From the NCBI GenBank assembly GCA_049700455.1, contig JBNAVJ010000005.1, positions 1 through 64,000 on the forward strand: DNA of 64,000 nt, read 5' to 3'. The notes beneath the pieces are model-generated. The model had not been told where the DNA came from, did not search any database, and worked only from the letters and a program-made list of their open reading frames with translations. The DNA comes from JBNAVJ01 sp049700455. Lineage in GTDB: Bacteria > Bacteroidota > Ignavibacteria > Tepidaquicellales > Tepidaquicellaceae. Positions 17,525 to 25,138 of the stretch are shown here, in pieces (the first letter of the stretch is position 1; every line of letters begins with the position of its first letter). A program made the position numbers and the translations under genes.

Positions 17525-18583
17525 TTATTCTTCTCTTAATTTTAAAACAATCCTTCTTGGAGCAATTCCTGTGTCATACACCTTGATTGGATTGCCAGCA
17601 TTATCAAAGATTCTAAGTAAACCAGTAACAGTAAAATTACGTGCATCAGCAACATAATGTCTCTTATTCTTGTAATCATAAGCATATCCATAATAAAAAA
17701 CCGAAGATGGATTAGGATTTGTTATAAACACAGTTACTGTCCTTGTGCTTAAATTTAATCTCATTATATTATTGTTATTAGCTATGTAATATATATCAGA
17801 GGAGTTTTTATCAACGCAGATATCTCTTCCAAAGCCACCGGGGAGATTATAAAATGAATCAACTTTAATTAAGTTCACTGGATCGAAAACGTAAATGCAC
17901 CCAATTGAATCATTGCAACCTACAAGCAATTTCAAATCATTTGTTATAGCAAGGGCTGAAGGGTCACGTTTCACGCTTAATTTTGTAATTTCCTGGTCAG
18001 TTCTTGAATCAATAACACTCACAGTAGAATCTTTGTTTCCAAAAAACATACTTGTGTTACAAACAAAGACATAGTTATTAAAACTGAGAATTTCCTGAGG
18101 GAATACACCTGCCTGAATGGTTTTTATCTGCGCTAAAGTATTTTTATTCACTACACTAACATTACCAGCAGGTCCATTTGTTATATAAAGCTTGTCATTT
18201 GAATATGCAATTGAATAGGGATTCAGTCCGACTTGATTAGACATTAGAACAGTGCCATTTGTATCAGTCTTATAAATAGTACCAGCATTTCCATAGCTCC
18301 CCTGCTCCGTAATAAAGAGATAATTATCTTTCACAATTAACCCATCTGGAAATAAGCCCAGATTACCCGGATTAAAAATGTTCAAGAAAAAAGTATCCTT
18401 CTTAATACTATAATAAGAAAGTTTTGCAGTACCAGAGGCAAATCCCCCTTCTGAAAGCACATAAACACCTTCAATATCAGTTCTGCCAGGCAGGTTAGGA
18501 TTAACAACCTCATCACGATTACAACCTTGATAAATAGTAATAACAACAAGTAAGAATAATAGTAAGATTACCTTTTTTTTCAT
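17525..18583 (-). CDS. BtuG-like beta-propeller surface lipoprotein (YncE/DUF5074 type) in the B12 operon
   Basis: 352 residues. The signal peptide ends in IYQGC, giving a lipidated Cys21. The first propeller blade begins GVYVLSEGGFASGTAKLSYY, the typical opening of DUF5074/YncE-like lipoproteins, followed by repeated strands such as NPYSIAYSNDKLYITN and PSALAITNDLKLLVGC. In Bacteroides the BtuG proteins have this architecture, sit next to btuB and bind cobalamin very tightly on the cell surface. Here the gene follows cobO by 33 bases in a riboswitch-controlled operon, which supports the same role. Without an alignment the assignment remains an inference; a generic YncE-like protein is the alternative. 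Confidence 0.75.
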   Translation of the reverse strand: MKKKVILLLFLLVVITIYQGCNRDEVVNPNLPGRTDIEGVYVLSEGGFASGTAKLSYYSIKKDTFFLNIFNPGNLGLFPDGLIVKDNYLFITEQGSYGNAGTIYKTDTNGTVLMSNQVGLNPYSIAYSNDKLYITNGPAGNVSVVNKNTLAQIKTIQAGVFPQEILSFNNYVFVCNTSMFFGNKDSTVSVIDSRTDQEITKLSVKRDPSALAITNDLKLLVGCNDSIGCIYVFDPVNLIKVDSFYNLPGGFGRDICVDKNSSDIYYIANNNNIMRLNLSTRTVTVFITNPNPSSVFYYGYAYDYKNKRHYVADARNFTVTGLLRIFDNAGNPIKVYDTGIAPRRIVLKLREE

Positions 18584-18616
18584 GGTTTTTCTGGGTTTAA
18601 GTTTAACAAATATATT

Positions 18617-19267
18617 TTAGAATTCTATACCAGCTCTTGCGGGAATTCCTTTATCAAAATAATGTTTAACTTTTTTCATTTCGGTAATAAGATCTGCCTT
18701 CTCTTCGATAAATTCCCAGATACGGTGTCCAGTAATAACCATCTCAAATCGTTTATTCTCAAAATAGAGTTTTATCAAAGACTCTATATCTTCTTTCGAA
18801 ATTAGATGATATACAACAGCAGCAATTCCCTCATCAAGTATAACCAAATCATAAGAGGCACCTGTAATAACTGCCCGTGCAATTTCGAGTGCCCGTTGGG
18901 CTTCCTTAAAATCTTTTGGTGTATTTTTAAATCTGAATGTCCCATCAGCGTTCATCCTCTCACATCCTGTTGGAAATAAATCTATCGGATATCCTGACTG
19001 CCTTAAAAATCTTAGGATGTTCCGTTCGGAATAGTGTTCATTCTTCCCATCAAAGCCCTTATCAAACTGGATTATAGCAACCCTTTTACCAGCCCCCAGG
19101 GCTCTTATTGCAAGTCCAATTGCACTTGTTGTTTTACCTTTGCCGTAGCCATAATATATATGAAGACAATTCTTCTCCTCATCTTTAAGTTTTGAGTAAC
19201 TTTCTATTGTCTTTAACATTTTCTCTTTTAATTTCTTACTGCCCAACAACCTTATTTTCTTGTCCAT
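18617..19267 (-). CDS. cobO: Cob(I)alamin/cob(I)yrinic acid a,c-diamide adenosyltransferase (CobA/BtuR type)
   Basis: 216 residues. A P-loop GYGKGKTT at 40-47 and LVILDEGIAAV (Walker-B-like) are the marks of the CobA/CobO/BtuR family, which transfers the adenosyl group from ATP to cobalt in salvaged or newly made corrinoids. The first 35 residues are a basic helical extension. The ATG overlaps the btuB stop (TAATG, one shared base), so uptake and activation of B12 are translationally coupled. No corrin-ring synthesis genes are nearby, so a salvage role is likely. Confidence 0.93.
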   Translation of the reverse strand: MDKKIRLLGSKKLKEKMLKTIESYSKLKDEEKNCLHIYYGYGKGKTTSAIGLAIRALGAGKRVAIIQFDKGFDGKNEHYSERNILRFLRQSGYPIDLFPTGCERMNADGTFRFKNTPKDFKEAQRALEIARAVITGASYDLVILDEGIAAVVYHLISKEDIESLIKLYFENKRFEMVITGHRIWEFIEEKADLITEMKKVKHYFDKGIPARAGIEF

Positions 19268-21198
19268 TATTTAAGATTAAGTTTTAATGAAAAATTATAA
19301 TATCTCAATGGCATTGGATAACCTGAAACAAGTTCATAATCAGTATCAAGTATATTAGTAACTTCTGCCCGTAGTACCAGTTCAACTCCTCCGAATACGA
19401 AGGCATAGCTCAAATTTCCGTTAAGCAAATCAAATGCTGATAGTGGATTTTGATTACTTACATCTGAATAGCGGATACCAGTAAATAGATAATGTAAATT
19501 CAGAGTAAGTTTTCTAAAATTCAGGTGAAAATTTACCTTCGATAACTCTTTTGGTATATAGATTAGCTGTTTAAAATATGAGGGGTCCTCTGCAAAATCT
19601 TTCGAGGTTTTAATAACTCTATTATAGGTATATGAATAAATTACTGAAGCAAAAAGGTTATCATTAAACTGTTTTTTGGCTCCCAGAGATAAAGATAAAA
19701 TTTTTGATTCTGAACTCGCAATATTTTCAGGTCTCCATAGACTCTGCGTATACGGTCTCCATAGAATCTTATCAAAGAAATTTATATATGTGTAAGAAAA
19801 GTCTACAAAATTTGAAGATATTAAATCAAAGCTGTAGTTTGTCGATATGGTAAAGTTAACTGAACGTTCGGGTCTAAGGTTAATATTACCAGCCCCTTTC
19901 CAGAATAAATCATTGAATGAAGGTGCTCGAAAGTTATTGCTTACAGAGCCTTTGATATAAAACTCTCTTTCAAAAGGTTTTATGTTAACAGATAATTTTG
20001 ATGTTACAGCATTTTTCTTAATATCGGAAAAGTAATCGTATCTAACAGAAGGATAAACTTTTAAAATTTTAGCGGGTATCAGCCGAGCACCGCTAAAAAT
20101 GCCAATTGAGGTTCTTACTGGTTCAATCTCAAAATTTGAAGCAAGCAGTCTGGAGTGTGAAATATCAACACCTGTATACAAAGTAATCATTTTGCTTGCA
20201 AAATTTATTTGACCGGAATAATTGTATCCGAGCTCACGATAAAAATCATTTATGTTTCCATCAGCAATATACTTAAGTAAACTATTGCTATAATTCAGTG
20301 AATTGATTAACTGTAAATATCCCAGAGTATTTGTCAGCTTTAATGAGGAAAGTACCTTATAATCTTTTTGATTACTTTTAAATGTCGGACTTAATGTAGC
20401 AAATCCAGGCAAGTTTCTATCAAAGAATAAAATGTTAGAATTCCACTCAACTAACAGTGTAGGAGTTATCGAATACGATATTCCACTAATAAAGTTTGAA
20501 TATCTATAACCTAAATTATTCATTGTTTGGCGTATTTTCTCTAAGCCTGTTTTTAAGTAATAATCATAATCCTCTGAGGATTTTTCATAACTGAACCCTC
20601 CATAAAGATTTAACTCCTGAAACAGCTTAGTCGAGTAATAAACAGAACCCCCTTTCTTATCAAGAGAACCGTAAGTAAGTTTTATAGAAAGTTTCTCCTG
20701 TTCCTGAACCCCTCTTTTTGAGACTATGTTAATAATACCACCTACTCCATTACTACCAAACTCAGAACTTGCTCCATCAGGAAGAACCTCAATTCTATCA
20801 AAGAAGTCTTTTGCGAAAAGCGAAAGATCAACTTGAGAATTCTGGTTAGAATTAAGTTTTACACCATCGAGAACTATAACAGTATGTTCAGGACCGAGTC
20901 CATTAATGGACATAGTTCCAAGGGCTGAGGTGGAACCGTAAGATTTGATAAAGATATCAGGGGCAGTTTGTAATACTTCGGCAAGACTATTGCCATTTAC
21001 ATTCTGAATATCTTGAGTATTTAAAACTGTTACCCGTCCTGGGTACAAAACAGCATCTGTTTTTAAACGAGAGCCAATAACCTGAATTGATGGGGTAATA
21101 CAAACAGTACTATCTTTGTGAAGTCCATTTTCCTGAGCCAGGACTTCAGTAACTAATAAGAAAACAATCAAGAAATATGTATTAAATATATTTTTCAT
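19267..21198 (-). CDS. btuB: Vitamin B12 TonB-dependent receptor BtuB
   Basis: 643 residues. Signal peptide to about 21, TonB-box-like PSIQVIGSR, plug with DIFIKSYGSTSALGTMSING, VIVLDGVKLNSNQNSQVDLS and SSEFGSNGVGGIINIVSKRG, then a barrel ending in FSLKLNLK. Size and plug match the BtuB branch. The assignment rests mainly on context: a cobalamin riboswitch lies directly upstream and cobO directly downstream. Translation is probably shut off when B12 is plentiful. No btuCDF inner-membrane ABC transporter genes are present in the window, so they must be elsewhere. Confidence 0.93.
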   Translation of the reverse strand: MKNIFNTYFLIVFLLVTEVLAQENGLHKDSTVCITPSIQVIGSRLKTDAVLYPGRVTVLNTQDIQNVNGNSLAEVLQTAPDIFIKSYGSTSALGTMSINGLGPEHTVIVLDGVKLNSNQNSQVDLSLFAKDFFDRIEVLPDGASSEFGSNGVGGIINIVSKRGVQEQEKLSIKLTYGSLDKKGGSVYYSTKLFQELNLYGGFSYEKSSEDYDYYLKTGLEKIRQTMNNLGYRYSNFISGISYSITPTLLVEWNSNILFFDRNLPGFATLSPTFKSNQKDYKVLSSLKLTNTLGYLQLINSLNYSNSLLKYIADGNINDFYRELGYNYSGQINFASKMITLYTGVDISHSRLLASNFEIEPVRTSIGIFSGARLIPAKILKVYPSVRYDYFSDIKKNAVTSKLSVNIKPFEREFYIKGSVSNNFRAPSFNDLFWKGAGNINLRPERSVNFTISTNYSFDLISSNFVDFSYTYINFFDKILWRPYTQSLWRPENIASSESKILSLSLGAKKQFNDNLFASVIYSYTYNRVIKTSKDFAEDPSYFKQLIYIPKELSKVNFHLNFRKLTLNLHYLFTGIRYSDVSNQNPLSAFDLLNGNLSYAFVFGGVELVLRAEVTNILDTDYELVSGYPMPLRYYNFSLKLNLK

Positions 21199-21207
21199 AA
21201 AATAAAA

Positions 21208-21266
21208 ACTCCTTGCATCTGCATATCCCTACCAAAAAGTGAAAATATGAAGACACAAGGAGTGTC
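21208..21266 (-). promoter_or_regulatory. Expression platform of the btuB riboswitch (SD / anti-SD pair)
   Basis: On the minus strand the btuB Shine-Dalgarno CAAGGAGT (21215-21208) is exactly complementary to ACTCCTTG (21263-21256). The anti-SD also sits in a competing small hairpin, GACAC-TCCTT-GTGTC (21266-21252). The two pairings are mutually exclusive, as expected for translational ON/OFF switching controlled by the upstream aptamer. No T-run follows either stem, so transcription termination is unlikely. Confidence 0.7.
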
Positions 21267-21304
21267 ATAATATTTTCATTTCTTTCCCGGCGAAGAATAT
21301 GAAA

Positions 21305-21465
21305 ATGCAATAAATCGGCAGGTCTCCTGACTTAAGAGATTCACACCTGCAACCTTCCCATCCAGTCGGACAGTGGTTTTTAGCAGGCTAACTCTTTCAC
21401 AGTTGCGCGGACAGTCACGGATTTTCACCGTGTTCCCTTTTAATCCGGCGAACCGATTTATCTAT
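21305..21465 (-). ncRNA. Cobalamin (AdoCbl-type) riboswitch aptamer
   Basis: Read on the minus strand, the closing stem P1 is ATAAATCGG (21461-21453) with CCGATTTAT (21318-21310). Between them are the hallmark elements: GGGAACACGGTGAAAATCCG, a GCGCAACTG segment, the loop CCACTG, and the B12-box-like AGTCAGGAGACCTGCC near the 3' side. This is the conserved cobalamin riboswitch core. It lies between the dCMP deaminase stop and btuB, about 110 bases before the btuB ATG. Confidence 0.96.
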
Positions 21466-21474
21466 CAAAGAACG

Positions 21475-21957
21475 TTACTCAAAACTAATTATAATCTTTT
21501 TAAATGTCAAGCGTAACTTTCGCAATTTCACTCCAGCCATTCTTAACATTCGCTTTGATGCTTTTGTTGTATCAAGATTCTTATATTTATCCGAAAGATA
21601 AACTATTTCTTTAATACCCGCCTGTATAATTAGCTTAGCACATTCATTACAGGGGAAAAGTCCTACATAGATTTTTGCACCATGCAAATCTTTCGTGGAA
21701 TTTAGAATAGCATTTGCTTCAGCATGAACAACATAGGGATATTTTGTATCATTAATATTCTTTGCCTCACGTTCCCAGGGTAATAAATCATCCGAACATC
21801 CTATCGGGAACCCATTGTAACCAATACCTACTATTTTATTTTGTTGGTCAACAATACAGGCTCCAACCTGAGTATTAGGATCCTTACTCCTCATTGCGGA
21901 AAGCATAGCTATGCCCATAAAATATTCATCCCAGGAAATATAATCTTTTCTTTTCAT
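21475..21957 (-). CDS. dCMP/cytidine deaminase family protein (ComEB-like)
   Basis: 160 residues. Zinc ligands are visible: HAE at 78-80 (VVHAEANAIL) and PCNEC at 102-106, with the catalytic Glu80. The N-terminal TQVGACIVD and GYNGFPIGCSDD match deoxycytidylate deaminase, which makes dUMP for thymidylate synthesis. It overlaps the upstream kinase-like gene by 4 bases (ATGA) and ends a few bases before the riboswitch, which belongs to the next transcript. Confidence 0.9.
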   Translation of the reverse strand: MKRKDYISWDEYFMGIAMLSAMRSKDPNTQVGACIVDQQNKIVGIGYNGFPIGCSDDLLPWEREAKNINDTKYPYVVHAEANAILNSTKDLHGAKIYVGLFPCNECAKLIIQAGIKEIVYLSDKYKNLDTTKASKRMLRMAGVKLRKLRLTFKKIIISFE

Positions 21958-22487
21958 AACAGTAAACTGAGTTTATCAAAGAGTTCTTCCAATGTTCCAT
22001 CATTTATTACAGTATAATCAGCAAATGCAATTGGGCCTCCTTTATTGAGATTTTCTATCTCTGCATAATCCCTTGCCACTGCTTCACCTTTATTAAGAGG
22101 TCTAAAAGGACGGTTTGCAAGACGCTGATAACGTAATTTTTTAGTTGTATAAACAGCGATGAGTTTGAAGATATCCCCAAACTCTTCTTTGATAGTTTTA
22201 AATTCTTCCCAGGAATAGAGACTCTCTATCACAACATTCCCTAAAGAATGCAGGTAACGAATTTTATCAAGACTTTTAAGAGCCATCACAGCCATTCCAA
22301 AATCAGTTCTGAGTTTCTCCCTTATATATTTCTCATTCTTCTCGTTTATCTCTAATGAGTTTTTTTTCAACTCATTCAATACAACATCCCCAAAGTATAC
22401 TCTTTGATATCCGTGGGACACAAAATATTTTACCACTTCACTCTTACCGGAACCACACATTCCAACAACAGCATAAATCTTATTCAT
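21954..22487 (-). CDS. P-loop nucleotide/CoA kinase-like protein (UPF0200/dephospho-CoA-kinase-like)
   Basis: 177 residues with a P-loop GMCGSGKS at 9-16 and an adenylate-kinase-like fold. The pattern GMCGSGKSE, the NVVIESLYSWEEF strand and the RPFRPL region with a following acidic helix resemble archaeal-type UPF0200 and dephospho-CoA-kinase-like proteins. The true substrate is not known. It overlaps the deaminase start by 4 bases and its own start overlaps the lipoprotein gene end by 4 bases, so a nucleotide-metabolism link with the deaminase is plausible. Confidence 0.75.
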   Translation of the reverse strand: MNKIYAVVGMCGSGKSEVVKYFVSHGYQRVYFGDVVLNELKKNSLEINEKNEKYIREKLRTDFGMAVMALKSLDKIRYLHSLGNVVIESLYSWEEFKTIKEEFGDIFKLIAVYTTKKLRYQRLANRPFRPLNKGEAVARDYAEIENLNKGGPIAFADYTVINDGTLEELFDKLSLLL

Positions 22488-22891
22488 CTGTTTAAAAATA
22501 AAGTTAGACGAGAATATTTAACTTCCTTGTATTCAAAAAAAGTTTCTTCTTTGGATGGGGAAAAATATTTTTCTATAAGGATATTTTTTTCTGTTCCTTC
22601 AAGGAAATAAGTAAGAAGATAGATAGTATCGCTTAACTTATCAATCGTAACCTTATCAGCTTTCGCTACAATGGGGTAAATTATATTCTCAAGAAATGCT
22701 TCAAAATCAGGATCATCTTCGTTGATAAAATCTTCTACGAGGATAATCGCAAAGTTCTGTGCAGGCGTAAGTGAAACTGTATCCTCTGAATGAGAATTTA
22801 CATCTTCGTTATTTACTTTTTCAGGCAATTTCTTACAGGCAGCAAAGATAGCAAAAATAAAAAGAACAAACAGAAAAAAAAAGGTTTTCAT
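22484..22891 (-). CDS. Small lipoprotein, unknown
   Basis: 135 residues. The signal peptide ends in IFAAC, giving a lipidated Cys19. The mature part is acidic then helical (AQNFAIILVEDFINEDDPDFE). It overlaps both neighbours by 4 bases (SPT-like enzyme upstream, kinase-like downstream), so it belongs to the same operon. No family recognised. Confidence 0.65.
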   Translation of the reverse strand: MKTFFFLFVLFIFAIFAACKKLPEKVNNEDVNSHSEDTVSLTPAQNFAIILVEDFINEDDPDFEAFLENIIYPIVAKADKVTIDKLSDTIYLLTYFLEGTEKNILIEKYFSPSKEETFFEYKEVKYSRLTLFLNR

Positions 22892-24081
22892 TGTATAATT
22901 CCCATTTTCTTTCCGATATCACCGAATATTTCTATGATTTTATTAAGATGATGGTCTTCGTGAGTTGCCATATAAGATGTTCTGAGCATAGCAAGATTTT
23001 GAGGGACTCCCGGAGATACAAAGGCATTAACAAATACTCCTGCATCAAACAACTCCCTCCAGAATTTAAAAACTAACATATCCTCACCAAGGATAACCGG
23101 AACAATTGGTGTTCTTCCATCAATAACCCTGAATCCCAGATCTTTTAAACCATTACGCACCTTTGTTCCATTAGCAATCAATTTTTCAATACGCTCAGGT
23201 TCTTCTTTTAGGATATCGAGTGCTGCACTGGCCGCAGCAACAGCAGCAGGCGTTGGAGAAGCAGAAAAAATCAATGCTGCTGAATGGTGTTTAAGATAAT
23301 TTATAACCTCTTTTTCGGAAACAACAAATCCACCCAACGAAGCTAATGTTTTAGAAAAAGTACCCATTATTAAATCAACTTCATCATCCAATCCAAACTC
23401 AGAAGCAGTCCCCCTCCCCCCTTTTCCAATAACGCCAAGTGAATGAGCATCGTCAAGCATAACTTTTGCATTGTAGCGTTTACAGATTTCAACAAGTTCT
23501 GGCAGGTCAACAATTTCCCCGGTGGTGGAAAAGACTCCATCGGAAACAACCAGTTTAGGCGCTTCAAAAGGCAGTGATTTCAAAACCCGCTCAAGGTCAA
23601 CCATATCATTGTGTCTATAACGTAAGACTTCAACAAAACTTCCCTTTGCAATTAAATTGCCGGCAACAATACTTGCATGATTATCTCTATCCGAAACCAC
23701 ATATTCTCCTTTACTAACTAAAGTAGGAATAATCCCCTGAGCTGTTTGAAAACCGGTTGAATATAAAAGGCAAGCTTCTTTGCCATAAAAATCAGCAAGC
23801 TTTTCTTCAAGTTCTATATGCAGATCCAGAGTACCGGTCAAATAACGAGACCCTGAACAACCAGAGCCGTATTTCTCAAGTGCTTTTCTGGCAGCTTCAA
23901 GAACCTTAGGATGCGTTGTTAGTCCGTGGTAATTATTCGAACCAGCCATAATAATCTCCCGTCCTTCAATTTTCACAACGGGTCCTTCGTTTTGTTGGAT
24001 TGCACGGAAATAGGGGTAATATCCCATTGCTTTGACTTCATCAGCACGTTTGAAGTTGTAACATTTCTGAAATAAATCCAT
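22888..24081 (-). CDS. spt: Alpha-oxoamine synthase, serine palmitoyltransferase-like
   Basis: 397 residues of the PLP-dependent alpha-oxoamine synthase family. Lys244 (GTFSKTLASLGG) is the Schiff-base lysine, with DDAH at 210-213, His135 (DRDNHASI) and GSGCSGSR at 72-79. The N-terminal YYPYFRAIQ and IMAGSNNYHGLT match the serine palmitoyltransferase branch more than BioF or Kbl. SPT condenses serine with an acyl thioester in the first step of sphingolipid synthesis. The divergently transcribed neighbour is an epimerase/dehydratase, similar to the arrangement of ceramide synthesis genes in some Gram-negative bacteria. Kbl (glycine C-acetyltransferase) is the main alternative. Confidence 0.8.
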   Translation of the reverse strand: MDLFQKCYNFKRADEVKAMGYYPYFRAIQQNEGPVVKIEGREIIMAGSNNYHGLTTHPKVLEAARKALEKYGSGCSGSRYLTGTLDLHIELEEKLADFYGKEACLLYSTGFQTAQGIIPTLVSKGEYVVSDRDNHASIVAGNLIAKGSFVEVLRYRHNDMVDLERVLKSLPFEAPKLVVSDGVFSTTGEIVDLPELVEICKRYNAKVMLDDAHSLGVIGKGGRGTASEFGLDDEVDLIMGTFSKTLASLGGFVVSEKEVINYLKHHSAALIFSASPTPAAVAAASAALDILKEEPERIEKLIANGTKVRNGLKDLGFRVIDGRTPIVPVILGEDMLVFKFWRELFDAGVFVNAFVSPGVPQNLAMLRTSYMATHEDHHLNKIIEIFGDIGKKMGIIQ

Positions 24082-24159
24082 TATCTTGAATTTTTTATCA
24101 TAGAAAATACATATTATTATTAATAAATTCTATATTTAAATTTATTAACAATTTAGATT

Positions 24160-25137
24160 GTGAAATCATTTGTTACCGGTGCGACAGGATTTGTTGGTAG
24201 TCATCTGGTCGATAGACTTTTAAAAGAGGAACACCAGGTCTTTTGCCTTGTTAGAAAAACATCCAATACCAGATGGTTAGACAATAAACCAGTAGTTCTT
24301 ATTAAAGACAACTTAGATTCAGAGAATGTCAGGGAAGTTTTAGCAAAAACAGATTTCGTATTTAATGTTGCAGGAGTAGTTAAAGCAAAAGATTATAACA
24401 GTTATTATCAGGGAAACGTAGTTCCTACACAAACACTTCTTGAAATTCTCAGTCAGGTAAAGCCTGATTTAAAGAAATTTATACACATTTCTTCACAAGC
24501 AGTTTGCGGTCCAAATCCTGACGATAACCCAATAGACGAAACCTATGAGCCCCGCCCTATTACAAGCTATGGAAAAACAAAACTTCTAGCTGAAAAAGAA
24601 GTTTTAAAAAAATCAAATGTGCTAAAAACTGTTATTCTCAGGCCATCAGCAATCTTTGGCCCTCGTGATACTGAAATACTTGTTTATTTTAAAACTTTTA
24701 TGAAAGGATTAAATGCTGTTATTGGATTTAATGAAAAGTACTTGAGCTTGATATATATTGAGGATTTTATTGATGCAATTTATAAAGCTGTCTTTTCTGA
24801 TTTAAAAAGCGGAGAAGTATTTTTTGTTTCATCTGATAGAGCTTACAGTTGGGACAATATTGCTACTGTAACAGCACAGGTTATAGGTAAAAAGGCATTT
24901 AAATTGAGAATTCCACATTGGATTGTCTATACAGTAGGAGCATTTTCTGAACTGTTCAGTATGTTTAGTGGTAAAGCAACAACACTTAACCTTGAAAAGT
25001 GTAAAGATATTACAAGAAAACGCTGGGTGTGTTCAAATAAGAAAATCAAGTCACTGGTTGGCTGGAATGAACAATATTCATTACAGGAAGGCTTTAAGAT
25101 AACACTTGATTGGTATAAATCAATGGGCTGGTTATAA
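24160..25137 (+). CDS. NAD(P)-dependent epimerase/dehydratase (extended SDR)
   Basis: 325 residues, GTG start at 24160. Rossmann GATGFVG at 7-13 and YxxxK at 137-141 (SYGKTK) mark an extended short-chain dehydrogenase. Substrate-binding residues are not diagnostic. It is divergent, by 78 bases, from the SPT-like gene, and CerR-type ceramide reductases of this fold are encoded near spt in Caulobacter; that role is a possibility only. Two bases after its stop comes the argS ATG. Confidence 0.82.
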   Translation: MKSFVTGATGFVGSHLVDRLLKEEHQVFCLVRKTSNTRWLDNKPVVLIKDNLDSENVREVLAKTDFVFNVAGVVKAKDYNSYYQGNVVPTQTLLEILSQVKPDLKKFIHISSQAVCGPNPDDNPIDETYEPRPITSYGKTKLLAEKEVLKKSNVLKTVILRPSAIFGPRDTEILVYFKTFMKGLNAVIGFNEKYLSLIYIEDFIDAIYKAVFSDLKSGEVFFVSSDRAYSWDNIATVTAQVIGKKAFKLRIPHWIVYTVGAFSELFSMFSGKATTLNLEKCKDITRKRWVCSNKKIKSLVGWNEQYSLQEGFKITLDWYKSMGWL

Positions 25138-25138
25138 A

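Noticed and set aside
25106..25138. Upstream TTG start for argS
   Set aside because: It lies within the preceding gene and adds residues not typical of ArgS; the ATG at 25139 fits better.
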